A DNA stretch of 64,000 bases. Origin: Carya illinoinensis (taxonomy: Eukaryota; Streptophyta; Magnoliopsida; Fagales; Juglandaceae). This document shows positions 11,863 to 23,598 of this stretch, piece by piece (the first letter of the stretch is position 1; every line of letters begins with the position of its first letter). The position numbers were made by a program, and so were the translations under genes. The notes under the pieces are model-generated. The model was given only the letters and a program-made list of their open reading frames with translations. It ran no database searches and had not been told where the DNA came from. Location of the stretch: NCBI RefSeq assembly GCF_018687715.1, contig NC_056760.1:27934001-27998000 (forward strand). Direction: 5' to 3'.

Positions 11863-12124
11863 AGAGAGACCTACACTTAACTCTCACTCCGGATAAGAGA
11901 GACCTATACTCCACTCTCACTCCGGTAAGAGAGACCTATACTTAACTCTCACTCTGGGTAAGGGAGACACATACACTCCACTCTCACTCCGGGTAAGAGA
12001 GACCTACACTTAACTTTCACTTTGGGTAAGAGAGACCTACACTCCACTCTCACTCCGGGTAAGAGAGACCTACACTTAACTCTCACTTTGGGTAAGAGAG
12101 ACCTACACTCAACTCTCACTCTAG
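11858..12124 (+). repeat. ~34-bp tandem array, eight units, dimeric order
   Basis: The unit core is GTAAGAGAGACCTACACT followed by (TA/CC)ACTCTCACTCCGG. Units ending CTTAACTCTCAC largely alternate with units ending ACTCCACTCTCAC, giving a ~68-base higher-order period. An open plus frame through the array (12,022 onward) comes only from the repeat. Confidence 0.9.
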
Positions 12125-13721
12125 CCTCATCTCTTCCATATCTCGTCCATAAGTATCTCCAGCCACCCCCACGAAATTATCTTCATTTACACTTTCCATT
12201 GAAAGAATACCAAACACTCTCTCTCGGACAGCTTTTAGGTGTTATTTTGCACGTCCATTTCAAAGCTTTTGTAAGTGTTTTATCATAAAGTCTCCTACAT
12301 ATAAGTTGTTCATTTTTTAGTCTAATTTACGTGGATATCTTATTTGTCCCATTTTAAGATCCTTTGGTCAATTAAATATTGCGTAAAATATAGAAAGGTC
12401 ATTCTGAGAGATAAACTGGAGAATATGTTATAGTTTGGAGTTTTTGACCAAGCTAATGGATAGATATTGGTCTGAAATTTTTACGGAGTATTGTTAACAT
12501 GTGTATATGATTATTGGTTGAGGATTTTTGCATGATTAAAGGTTTTGATGAAAGATTTTTTTAGATTTAGAAACTTAGAAACAGGAAGAGGAAAAACAGT
12601 TTATGTTTTGAGAAAGTTTAACTCTTTGGTGTTCTAAACCTATTATAATGGCTTTGATAATTTTATTGGAGGATCCTAAGCCTTTTATATACATGTTATA
12701 ATATTATTTTGAAAATATTTGATGTTAGTTTCAAATATATGAAATTTTATGCAAAAAAATATATGGATAGGCCAAAGTGTGGATGTTATTGGCTCAATTT
12801 ATGTTTTGGTTAATGTTTAACCATGTGATCTTGAATTAGAAGCTTATATATGTTTTAGGACATCTTTTTAAATCATGTGATGGTTTGGTTTGAAGATCAC
12901 ATCTTTATAAGTCATAGATCAAAAGGTTAATCAAAACAAGTTAGAAACAAAAATCAATGGAAATAGCATATGGGAATTTCGGCCCTATGGAGTTTTAATA
13001 GTTGTGATTAGTTTTAAATTTTTCTAAATTGATATTTGAGTTGAGGATAAAATTTACATGAGGCATGTAAATTTTGGTGACTTTTAAAGTTAGTATGCAA
13101 AATCCTTAAGTTATAGGTAAAACGGTCATTTTCCTACATGTAGAGAGTAAAATAGAAATTTTACTCTTTAAGTTAGTATTTTCTATATTTCAAATTATTA
13201 GTGATTTAGCGCTAACTTTTAGAATCACTAATTACAGTTCCTCGTGATCGCGCTTGAGGTTTTATAAGCGAAGATCGAGGTAAGTTAGCTTTTGACTTAC
13301 TAGCAGTCTACTGTGTATGTGTGCTAAGTAAAGGAACTACAGTGTATGTATGTGTGTTATCATATATGTCATGCCATGTCAAGTTATCACGTAATTGTCT
13401 GTTATACAGAATTTATTCTGTCATCAGTTTTTATCTGTTACATAATATATTCTGTCATGTATTGCTGTACATTACAAGTACGTCATGCTAAGTATGACAT
13501 CTATTACATGTATGTCAAGTCATGTAATATTCACTATTGCAAATATGTCATGTTAGATATGTTGTCTATTATATGTTATGTCATGTTACGAAATGTTTCT
13601 ATCTCAAGTTGGTCATATTTTTCAAGTTATGTTCAAGTCACGTTATGTTACGTCAGGGCTTCAGTCCTTTCATATTCCAGTCACATTTCATTTTGAGTTA
13701 CATTCAGTTTCGTGGAGTCCA

Positions 13722-14087
13722 CAACAATTGTGGCACATGAAGTATGGGGTCACAGCAATTGTGACGCATACACTACGTGAGACACTGCAATTGTGACACA
13801 TAGAATACATGGGGCCACAACAACTGTGGAGTATGTATTTAACTGCATTGTGACACGTAGAATACATGGGACCGCAACAACTGTGGAGTATGTATTTATA
13901 CGTAGAATACATGGCCACAACAACTGTGGAGTATGTATTTACACGTAGAATACATGGGGCCACAACAACTGTGGAGTATGTATTTAACTGCATTGTGAGG
14001 TGTAGAATACATGGGGCTATAACAACTGTGGAGTATGTATTTACACGTAAAATACATGGGGCCACAACAACTGTGGAGTATGTATTT
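13722..14087 (+). repeat. 45/58-bp tandem array with a hairpin core
   Basis: About eight units share ACAACTGTGGAGTATGTATTT and GTAGAATACATGGGGCC (each given in part). Two lengths occur: a short form of about 45 bases, and a form of about 58 bases that carries an extra AACTGCATTGTGA segment. Each unit contains the inverted repeat CCACAA-CAA-CTGTGG. Open frames on both strands through here are repeat artefacts. Confidence 0.9.
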
Positions 14088-14603
14088 TGAATGTTAAGTC
14101 AAGTTTCAAAACAAGTTCATGTTAAGTCAAGTTTTAGATCAAGTTCATGTCAAGTTAAATTCAGTTCATGTTTCAATTTAAGTTACGTCAAGTTATGCTT
14201 TAATTACTTATGAATTTGATTATGCATTCATGTTTTTACTGTCATCCATGCATCATTAGCCTATGTGGAAGTTTTTTGTTAACTTACTGATATTTGTAAT
14301 CAAATCTCACTGTGGTAGTCCCAACTACCATTCCTCCCGAATGGTAGATCTTGTTATAGGACCTGAAAGAGAATCAGGAGCTGACCAACTAGACACAGTT
14401 GACTAAACGACGATGCGACGTCAATGTTAATATAGTAATTAACGTAAATTACTACTTGTACTATAGAGTTTCATTTCCAGTACTTTTTGTATCATAAGCA
14501 ATTTGGACTAGTGTTGTGATTTTAGTTGTTCAATGGGTCTTTATATATGAATTATGTTTTAAGCATTTGGGATATTTTCAGTTTGGTGCATAGTATTCCT
14601 AAC

Positions 14604-15065
14604 TTAAAAGTAAATAAAGAGAAAAATATAGATTTACGTGGTTCAGCATAATGCCTATGTCCATAGTTTTTTTGGGGGTAAAATCTACTATAATGGGTGA
14701 TTTACAATATCTCATGGCTCATACATTTTATAATACAATAAAGGAATTTAGAGAAAGTCCTTTAGAGTCGCTATGTGTTGTGAAGTTTGTACGTAAAGAG
14801 CTTTTGTGAAGAGCTTATGGAGAGTTTGTGTGTAGAGTTTGTTAGATTTGTGGGGGATCTCTTCCTTATATAGAAATCTATTTTTTTGAAATGATTGAGT
14901 ACAACTTGCCTTATAAAACTTTTCATTTTAGAAGTCTGAGTTTATTTCTTTTTAGGAGTTTGCTTTTCAAAATCTAAGTCATCTCGTTTTATCTATTTTC
15001 GGTTTTATCTCTTAACTGGGTTTTTTATCTTATCTCGTAGCTAAATTATAAGCTCCTGATTTAAC
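14604..15065. repeat. dispersed LTR, copy 2
   Basis: The first ~150 bases match 7,467-7,625 and the rest continues a pattern shared with 31,560-31,930. In both, a 'GATTGAGTACA' phrase is followed by TTTCATTTTAGAA-like and TTTATTTCTTT-like blocks and a run ending in TTTTATCTCTTAAC or similar. The left end is fused to the LTR-like block B. The right end is an estimate. Confidence 0.6.
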
Positions 15066-16499
15066 TACTAGAACATCAACTTACATTATTTTGTAAATTT
15101 ATTTTGGGAAATGCTAACTTAATGCACCAAAAACATTAAAAAAAAAAAACTTACATATCCACGTAGTTTTTTTTACTATATCTTCCATTTCCTATGTTTT
15201 TAAATTTCTTAATCGAGAGTAGTGTATGCGTGAATATATGAATATTTTGTACGTTTTTTATGCTTTGCCCATTTACTTTTGTAAAACTTTGTTTATAAAT
15301 CCGCTACATTCTCGTTATAAATTGTGAGAAGGTAAAAAATAAAATAAATAATAAAATAAAAAGGAGGGCAGAAAATTACCCAAACGGTGCCAAAACCCCA
15401 GAGCACCGAAAAACGTGGCCCTTAATCTTAATGATTATGGAGCAGACGCATCATTCAGTCCAATAATAACAATAATTTAATCAGTTAGGAGTCCTAACTT
15501 TCCAATGAATTGACATCACCAAGCATAAAATTTCATGCTGACAGATAATTAGCCACAAAACAATCATAAAAAGTACTCTAATTTCATGTTTATAGGACTA
15601 TAATAAAAGACTCATGCAAGTTCCATAGACCCCGCCTTTTTTTTTTCTTTTGCAAGTACAGACCCCACTCAGATGTTGCCTTTCCCAACACATGGAAGAC
15701 GCCGTATTGCCAATACGATACTGGAGGATACAATACACACGAGAAATACTTTCGTTCCCGAATTTTTTTTATTTAATAATTAAGAAAATATTTTTTAGTA
15801 ATATTATGAGTTTTTTTAAAAAAACAATTAAATATATAAAAAAATGAATTTAAAAAAAAAAAATTACCTTCTTTGGTGGCAATTGGGGCTACATCCCTCG
15901 AGGATGTAACATGACTCTTTTCACAAATGCTATAATCTCTTATTATTTACCATATTGTAATAAGATTTTTCAGCCAATATAGAAAACATTCATTTACCTT
16001 TAAAAGAAATTATACTATGCCGTTTGAGTTTGTCTCATCAATTTGATACTCATATTTTTTATTTTTTTTATTTTTTTTTATATAATAATTTAGAAAGTGA
16101 CTATTAATATATTGATATTTTTTTTAAGATGCTTAAAATATGTTGGAAAGAAAAAGTAAAAAAATAAAAAATAAAATATAATTTACACCAAGGGCATACA
16201 CAGCAGTCAAACGTCGGCAACATAGTAACACTACCCTTTATCTTAAAATATAAGATTTTTTTGTAAGTAAAAAATATGAGATATTTTAATTATTTTGTTT
16301 GTCAACATAATTTGAAATCATTAAAATACCCAATGTTTTATACTAAATCAATCAATTATGTTTAATTGATGGTCTATTGAGTAGAAGAACATGGGATTGT
16401 ACTTTCATGGTCTCAACTCATCTTCATTATATTATATATAAATATATATATATATATATATTACTTATTCAGTATTTAGATCCCAGTATTTGAAGCATT
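15066..16499. other. AT-rich intergenic DNA
   Basis: No gene or known repeat was recognised. It contains homopolymer runs and a short (TA)n tract at ~16,432-16,462. The frame at 15,650-15,847 is AT-rich and has no motif. Confidence 0.5.
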
Positions 16500-16830
16500 G
16501 AAGTCTCGTTTGGAACTTGATAGTTCATTTTAAATTGAATTTAACATCCAAATACATAACTCTCAAATCACTAAATTCATCTTAACTCAAAATCTTTTTA
16601 CACGTAAAACCTACAACATTTTTCAACTCAACACTTATTTATATGCAGAACCCACAACCTTTTTTCAACTTCCCATAAATACATCTAAACTATCTTAACA
16701 TCCAAACACACATAAAATCATCTTAATTGAATCTTACAAAACTTATCTTGCTACCTCAACTCACTACTATTTATAAAGAACTAAACTTATCTCAACTCAG
16801 TTCAACATCCAAACATCTAGTATTCCTCAA
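16500..16830. mobile_element. MITE-like repeat, copy 1
   Basis: It starts TCGTTTGGAACTTGATAG and ends near CCAAACATCTAGT. The interior carries AACATCCAAA, CTCAACTCA and ACTACTATTTATAA phrases. The same phrases, in one orientation or the other, recur at ~20,713, 22,670 and 25,455. It is non-coding. I infer a non-autonomous DNA transposon. Exact ends and target duplication were not resolved. Confidence 0.5.
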
Positions 16831-17827
16831 CAATATTTTTTTCATTTAATTTATTTTTCTAAAAAAGAAGTAAATAAAGATGAGTTATGGTAATTTAAAA
16901 GTTTGTGTCAAAACAATTGTGGGACTCGTTCTAGTTATAAAAAAGAAAACACGAATATTTTTTTAATTATTGTTTAACCCAATTTAGTTGTGTTTCTAGT
17001 GTCAAAAAACCCAATTGCAAATATAAATTTTCAATAAAAGTTGTTAAAATAAATCGAGAAGTACCACCAATTAAATAAGGTATTTGCAAGTTTTGTGTTT
17101 AACACTAGTTACCATGAGATTAATTTAAGTAAACAAAATGTTAAAATATCAATATTTTCTTATGTTAATTAATGAGATGTAATTAATTTTTACATATACA
17201 TATTTGATATGTCACTGAATAAACTTAGACGTAAAATTATTCAAAGCTTTTATTTGCTTGCCAAGGGCGCATTTTCGAAGTATACGGCAAAGGAGTATTA
17301 ATTGCTCTGCAGAAAACATAATAATAATAATAATTAAATTAAATTTTAAAAAAAAAAAAAAAATTGACAGGGCGAGAAAAACATGGTCAAAAGAAACTGA
17401 AAAGTCATGAAAGATGGGCGCATTCATTCAATGAGTCAGTATTCAAAATCAAAGAGAAAAAGCCCTTTCAGCTTTTGGCTAACATACGCAAATGCCAAAA
17501 CATTATAGATTCAGAGAACAATTCTGTAGCTGGACAAGTCCAAAAACAGTCTTTAATAATTATTTTGAAACTCATATCTCTCTCTCTCCCTTCCCTCCCT
17601 CCCTCCCTCCCTCCCTCCCTCCTATTCTTTTTACTTTTTACTGTAATACGCCATATTTCTTTTCCTTATCTAGGGCGAACTGTACAAGAAACATAGTAAT
17701 AACCTGCCGTAGACACTTTTTTTCTTTTTTTTGCATCAAAGGCCTGATCCTCATGTCCCACACTCATTACTCTTTTCCCCTGTTCTGAGTTTCTCTAAGC
17801 GCTCAAGCCAAAAATCCACCCAGATCT
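16831..17827. other. downstream flank of the MYB gene
   Basis: Intergenic sequence and the likely 3' untranslated region of the MYB gene on minus. It contains a (CCCT)n tract at 17,588-17,623 and no other gene. No canonical AATAAA is evident on the minus strand close to the stop codon. Confidence 0.5.
17588..17623. repeat. (CCCT)n microsatellite
   Basis: About eight CCCT units, read as AGGG on the minus strand, lying ~205-240 bases past the MYB stop codon. Possibly within the MYB 3' untranslated region. Confidence 0.9.
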
Positions 17828-19415
17828 TTAAGCTCCCACCCCAAGGAAATCAATGAAGGGCATTTTGATTTTTTCATTCCTGTTTTGATTTTCACCAGCA
17901 GACACTGGTATATTGGTTTTATTGGTGGCAACTGACTCTGCTGCAGAGACTTCCGAGTTTGAATCTGAATGGCCAAAATGGTCCATCCCCATGACTGTTC
18001 CAATAGGCCCAACCTTGTAGAACCCATTTCCAGTGCAGTAGAACTTGTCCAAACACCCATCTCCAATCGTCACCATCTGATCTCCAGAGAATCCTGCGGC
18101 CCAAAACAGAATATGAAAAACAAGTACAATAAAAAATAAATGAACCAAACAAGATTGAAAGGCCAATAGAAATTTAAAAAATATATATAAAAAAATACAT
18201 ATTTTAACATTCTTTGGAAAGAAATAGAGAAGAAAAACATACCCATCTTTGATCCATGGTACCGCTGAACTGGACTAAAATGGGTGAAAAAACTGGGGGG
18301 CACTTTCTCAGAAGAGGGAGTGAGGGAGAGATCAGTGCAGGTTGAAGCAGATTCATCCACGGTGCTTGAGTTGGCTGATTCACTGGAAGCCTTGTTTTGG
18401 TAAGACATTTCAAAACCTTTGGTAAGGATCTGAGAAGGAGAGGGCTTTCTCCTCCTGTAAACACTAGACTGTTCTCTGTGTTTTCTAGCCATGATCACAT
18501 GCCAATGATTCTTGACTGCATTATCTGTTCGGCCCGGGAAGAGTCTAGCAATCATTGCCCATTTGTTTCCATAGAGCCTATGTGCAGCCAAGAGTCTTTC
18601 CTCTTCTTCCTCAGTGAAAGCCCTCCTGTTGATCCTTGGGTCTAGCTGATTAAACCACCTCAATCTGCAACTTTTCCCTGAACAAAGATATATAGTTTTA
18701 AGATCATAGACAGGAAAAATGAAAAATTAATTGCTATCTTTGATGGGTCTTCTCATCATACCAAGCGATAATAAAAAGATTAAAACCAAATGTCCCCGTA
18801 GACATTTTAAAGTTGTATTAGGATCTGATAGTTTTCCAAAATACCCAATCCAGAAAAAGAAAAAGCTGATCACTTTTTATTCTCCCTTAGAAATGATCAA
18901 TCCACATAGCTATAGCTTAGTGGAGATTTCCACCCATATTAGTCCCTGGAAACTTTTCTTGATAAAGCCTTTGAGTTACCTGATCTTCCTTCGAGATTCT
19001 CGGCAATCAAGTTCCAGTTTTGAGGACCAAATTGTGCCACAAGCTCTTTGAGCTTGGCATCTTCAGCTGGCCTCCAATGGCCTCTGGCACAAAGCTTAGT
19101 GTGCCCACTTTTCCCAGCAGCAGAACTTTTACTTTCCTCTTCCTCACCAAATTTCAATGGCAACCCTTTTCTCTCAACCCCAAAATACCCATTACTCCCA
19201 TCGTCGGCTGTCTCTGTTCCCACGTTTTCTATTGGCTGAAAACCCCATGGGTTCTTACCATTCTCTAACGAGGGGCCCAAAATCTGAAACCCCGATCCAG
19301 ATATCCTCGAACTTCTCTCTCCAGGATGATCCATGGCCTCTACAGTGTCACAGAGGGAAAGTTGAGAAGTAGGAGGGGGCATAAAGTTCATATTCTGATA
19401 GACACTCATTCTCAT
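17828..19415 (-). CDS. MYB105/MYB117-like: R2R3-MYB transcription factor, MYB105/MYB117 (LOF) clade, three exons
   Basis: Nuclear DNA-binding regulator. Spliced model: exon 1 19,415-18,980, intron 18,979-18,678 (GT...AG), exon 2 18,677-18,243, intron 18,242-18,094 (GT...AG), exon 3 18,093-17,828. Both introns are in phase 1. The total is 1,137 bases, 378 residues. R2 spans ~109-157, with Trp at 114, 134 and 153 ([17 protein letters not shown]). R3 spans ~160-210, with Phe166 replacing the first Trp and Trp at 185 and 204 ([18 protein letters not shown]). The C-terminal motif [10 protein letters not shown] marks subgroup 21. The ~108-residue N-terminal extension and [19 protein letters not shown] fit the MYB105/117 clade, which in Arabidopsis acts in organ boundary and axillary meristem formation. 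The start is ATG at 19,415 or 19,409, because two Met codons lie two apart; a longer frame upstream is AT-rich leader. No stop or frameshift was seen. The exact orthologue is not determined. Confidence 0.95.
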
Positions 19416-20250
19416 GAAAATCCCAGGTAAGTGTATAAATATATGAGAGAAAATGCAGGAAAGGAAAACAGAACCAAAAACAAAAATAGATCTTTCTCCA
19501 ATTACAATGCCACAAATAGGAAATGAGTTTGAAATAATCAAAAGATTCTTCTATTCTTGCTAGAAAAAGGGGGCAAATGAGATGAAGATCAGAAACTGTA
19601 GGGGATAAACTGCATTTTTCTACTCCCTCTCTTTTACTCACAAGAAGAGCTGGCGCTTAGCAGCAGAAGGGAAAGGGAGAGAAACAAATGAATGAAAGGG
19701 GACGGGACGGCGTTCTAGGTGGGGCTGAGAAAAACCGGAGGAAACAAAAACGCTTACTTTAAAGAAGATGGGAACAGCAATCGATAGGTTTCACTGGGAA
19801 AACAGAGAAAGAATAAACAAAATAGAAGAGAAGAACGCACACGGTTCTCACTCCCACTGCCACTCCCACTCTCTTCTCTGGAAAAAGAAAATGAGGTCAG
19901 GGTTCTTATTTTGAGACTGATTTCTCTCTCCCCCTCTCGGGAAAATATGGACTCTCTCTCTCTCTCTAGTAAAGTCTGTGCTATGCATGCACTTCGAGAA
20001 CCGCTCGTGTGGGTGGGTGGCCCTGGTGGGAAGTCCCTCAAAACATTAAACAACATGCTCGGTCTTGGTCTTGGGGATTTGCTTTCTCTCTCACTCTCGG
20101 GCTTTGGGGGAAAACCAGAATCTGCATTGTCTGTTTGTGAAAGATGTTTTTACTTTCCTTATATTTTCCTTTTGGCTACAGTCTTGCTTTTTTCAAACGG
20201 ACCGAACTTTAAAGAAACCAAAATGACCAGATTATTAAGCATTACCTCCC
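19416..20250 (-). promoter_or_regulatory. leader and promoter of the MYB gene, GA-rich
   Basis: The sense (minus) strand carries repeated GA tracts: ~19,922-19,940, 19,951-19,968 (GAGAGAGAGAGAGAGAG), and the (GA)-rich stretch at ~20,085-20,098. GA tracts of this kind bind BBR/BPC factors in plants. A TATA-like AATATAAGG on minus lies at ~20,155-20,163. That would give a leader of roughly 700 bases, possibly with its own intron. The start site is inferred, not seen. Frames here are low-complexity. Confidence 0.45.
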
Positions 20251-22392
20251 ACACCTGTGGCCCTGTATGATCCGTGTGCTCGTACGGCCTGACTCCTCTC
20301 CCACTGATTAACACAACATATTCGTTGTAAATAATTTCACAGAACTTTGTTTTTACTGCTATCTGTTTTCCAATTGTTCTGCTAACTGTTATGCTTCTGG
20401 TTTTACCATAATTTTATATTTTCAATACACTTCTCTGCTGTCGTTTTTGCAATCAATCGTTCAAATTTATGGGTGAATATCAAGAAACCAGCTTGTGCTT
20501 TGTCCTATAATTTGATTCTAAAATCGTTGATGTAACCATGTGCTGTCACATTTTTTAAGATTTTTCAATTCTTTGCTACAGTCATCATGTGTGTTTTTCC
20601 CATTTTTTCAACAGTGGTTTTCATCCCATTTTTACAATGAAGAAGGATGGGAAACTACAAAAATAAAGAATACACATCCAGATATAGTTTGCGTCAAATC
20701 GCCCACTAAGAACCTCTTTGGAATTTGGATTGAGTTTAGTCTAATTTTAAATCAAGTCTAATATTTAAATATCTAACTCTTAAATCAATAAACACAGCTC
20801 AACTCAAAACATCTTTATACGTTAAACACACAACCTTTTTCAACTCAATAATTATTTATACGCAGGATCCATAATCTTTTTTAACTTCTCATAAATATAT
20901 TTAAACTCATATTAACATTCAAACACATCTAAACTCATTTTAGGTATATCTCATAAAACTCACTCCATTATTTTAATTCACTACTATTCATAAAAATCCA
21001 ACTCAGTTTAACATCTAAATGGAGTAAGTCCAACATTTTGTTAGAAATCCAACCCCCTTCCAAAAAGGAGATTGAAGAGTAAATTATATGATTAAATGAG
21101 AAAGTTATCCATATTTATATAAAAAGGATTACATAATTACATTAAAAATATAAGAAATTTTTTGAAAGCATATATATATATATATATATATATTTCTCAT
21201 TTGTTTTGTTTATCTCTACCAGAGAGAAATTATGTTATTTGGATTTTATAAGTGTGGATATTATGGTTCAATTTGACATTCAATTTCTCATGGATATTAG
21301 TGGGTAAGTGTAACCGAAAATTCATTTTGACTCGTAGGAGTGATCATGGGTCTTGACTTTGGAGAATACCTGATCTTGTATGTCAATGGGTTTTAAAAGG
21401 AAACGAGATGTGAATAAAAAGAAAGAAAAAAAAAATATGGCGTTCGGTGGTTGATCCAAAACCCATTAAAATTGTGGCTATGAAAAAAACAGTAGTTCGA
21501 CCTGTAGTCATCGCAGTTTAAAAGGGTAAAAATAAACAGTAACTTTTCATGAGCAAAACTGTATAACTCAGTAAACATGATTAATCTTCCTGAGTAAAAA
21601 ATGCATTCACAGGAGTCTTTTTCTTTTTCTTTTTCTTTCCTTGGTGGAGATGACATTAATTAGGATTTAATACGTTTATAGCCTTTTGTCTCTAGCGTTA
21701 CTTTCACTGCCTCAACAGATACCGTTCTTGTAAATTGCATAAACGAAATCTGTTAATCCTGTAAATTTAGATAACAAATATTCATGAAACTACGCACCAA
21801 CTTCTTACCTTTAATTAGAGGGAAAAGAAAAGGGTTCTTGACTGGTTTTCCACGATAAAACAGTAAAAAAAGGATAGAATTATACAATCTTTTGCATTGC
21901 TTTCTCCCATCTTTTTTTACAAAGTTGAAATAAATAAATATATCAAGTACCCATCGTTTTTATAATGAATCGAAGTCTTCTTTTCTTTGTCACTTTTTAT
22001 TGATATTTGGGTTACTTTCACTTTGTTTAGTTTAATACATGATAATGTTTTGTTAGCCGAACCTATATAAAATCAACATCTATTATATTATTGTTGTCTT
22101 TTCTTTTTGACTATCGAAATGATTGTCCTGGTTTTTTTCTTTTTTTTAATGCCCATTTTATATTTTCTCACAAATGATGGATACACGGGGAAGCTTTTAA
22201 GGGCGGTACACGAAACAACCCAAAATTTTTACTGTTTTTTTTCTTTATTTTTGTCACTTTAGTCTTTGGCATGACAAAATGAAAGTAAAACAAGGCAACT
22301 GCGTAGAACTTCTAGTGTACCATGTTGTGTGGAATATTACGACCCACTAGTAAAACATCCCCACCCATTACATTAGGCATTAGTTATATCCG
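20251..22392. other. intergenic DNA upstream of the MYB gene
   Basis: Contains one MITE-like copy (20,713-21,030) and a (TA)n tract at ~21,172-21,193. No gene was recognised. The minus frame at 21,393-21,656 has no domain. Confidence 0.5.
20713..21030. mobile_element. MITE-like repeat, copy 2
   Basis: Runs from CTCTTTGGAATTTGGATTG to CATCTAAATGGAG, with interior phrases AACTCAAAACATC, TTATTTATACGCAGG and CACTACTATTCATAAA. These match the layout of the copy at 16,500. Confidence 0.5.
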
Positions 22393-22667
22393 ATGCAAAT
22401 AGTCACGATGACCAAAATAACCGAATATTCCCTCTGTTTGTGTACTTTATATGGGAATTCTCTTGATTGTGTAGTCTACGATTCTTTTATTTATTCAAGT
22501 TTTGGTAATGTTAATTAGTATGAAATATATGTATTATGTACGAAAAGGCCAAAAACTAGTTTTTTTTTTTTTTTTGCCTAGTTACACTCGTACAATTGAG
22601 AATGGCGGCCTGAAACTTTGAAATTCGCTAGGAGAGTAGTCCAATCTTGTTTGGAATTTTTAGGCTG

Positions 22668-22985
22668 CGTTTAGATGTTGAGTTGGATTGAGATGAGTTG
22701 AGCTATTTATAAATAGTAGCAAGTAAAGAGGGTGGAATAAGTTTCATGGACCTCACCTAAAATAAGTTTAGAGATATTTATGAAAAGTTGAAAGAAGTTG
22801 TGAGTCCCACGTATAAAGAGGTGTTGAGTTGAAAAATATTATAGGTCTCACATATAAATAAATTTTGAGTTGAGATAAATTTAATAATTAAAAAATTAAG
22901 TATTTAAATGTTAAATTTAGTTTAAAATTAGATTGAACTAAATTAATACGAGAACTTAATTATCTAAGTGAAGTATATTCAGACT
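22668..22985. mobile_element. MITE-like repeat inside left unit (a)
   Basis: Starts GCGTTTAGATGTTGAGTTGG and carries GATGAGTTGAGCTATTTATA. It matches the family at 16,500 and 20,713 in inverted orientation, and recurs at 25,455 in the duplicate. Confidence 0.55.
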
Positions 22986-23173
22986 TGTAATGCAGGAGTG
23001 TACTTGAAGGTGGGTGATTCTTTAATGATGATTGGAATTCTGATCTCATTTTTCGTTATTTAATGATTTGAGATCTTTGTCAATTGTTCCGGAGTTCTCA
23101 TGCCTTCTCCGTCAACTTGTTAGGCATGCGAGGGCTGTTAATGATTCGATAATATGGGCCAGGTCGTTTAGGG

Positions 23174-23174
<1 letters not shown>

Positions 23175-23227
<53 letters not shown>
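23175..23227. repeat. 53-base poly-T run
   Basis: Uninterrupted T at 23,175-23,227. The duplicate unit has about 20 T followed by other sequence. Length may be affected by sequencing or assembly slippage. Confidence 0.9.
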
Positions 23228-23230
<3 letters not shown>

Positions 23231-23289
23231 GTAATACAGTGTGAAAGTAGAAAAGATAAAAAATAAAAACTCGAATTTTGGAACAAAAA

Positions 23290-23490
23290 ACTTCCGTTTA
23301 GTTAGATAAATGAGATCAGATATTTTTTAAAAATTAAATAAAATATTATTATAATATAATTTTTTAATGTTAGTATTGTTTTGAGATTTGAAAAAATTGA
23401 ATTATTTATTATATTTTATATGAAAATTTGTGAATATTATAATGATAAAATGAGATGAGATGATCAAGATGTTTTGGGTAAACAAATGGA
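23290..23490. mobile_element. MITE-like repeat inside left unit (b)
   Basis: Contains ATAAAATATTATTATAATAT, TTTGAGATTTGAAAAA and GAATTATTTATTATATTTT, then ATGATAAAATGAGATGAGATG. The same series recurs at 26,150, 32,450 and 61,255. Confidence 0.6.
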
Positions 23491-23598
23491 TCAAATATCC
23501 CTACAAAGCATGCACCATCTTAAATGACGGTTTTTTTTTTTTTTTTACAATTTGCACAATTGTATGAACTGTGTTGCCACCGCTGGAAGCGGTGAATG

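Larger units (their letters stand above)
11482..14603 (+). repeat. LTR-like gypsy block, copy B, rich in minisatellites
   Basis: It begins TGTAATAGCCC exactly where the Tekay RNase H reading stops, and ends where similarity to the dispersed LTR begins (14,604). It shares ~13,010-13,250 and ~14,215-14,345 with 720-1,678. It contains no coding domain. I infer an LTR of a large gypsy family, inserted into or recombined with the Tekay element. No CA end and no target duplication was found, so the right side is probably truncated. It holds three tandem arrays listed separately. Confidence 0.6.

Noticed and set aside
13688..14065. 125-codon minus open frame
   Set aside because: It simply reads through the 45/58-base repeat; the protein is a repeat of the unit.
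11858..14087. Regular short repeats that might suggest a CRISPR array
   Set aside because: Units are directly adjacent or vary in length with related, not unique, spacers, and the DNA is plant nuclear. These are minisatellites in an LTR-like block.
17803..18166. Other minus frames over MYB exon 3
   Set aside because: Only the frame joined by the 18,242-18,094 intron gives the FIDFLGVGA ending; the others are shadows.
18939..19541. Longer N-terminus for the MYB protein from an ATG at 19,541
   Set aside because: The extra residues are hydrophobic and AT-rich, and unlike MYB105/117 proteins. The paired ATGs at 19,415/19,409 fit better.
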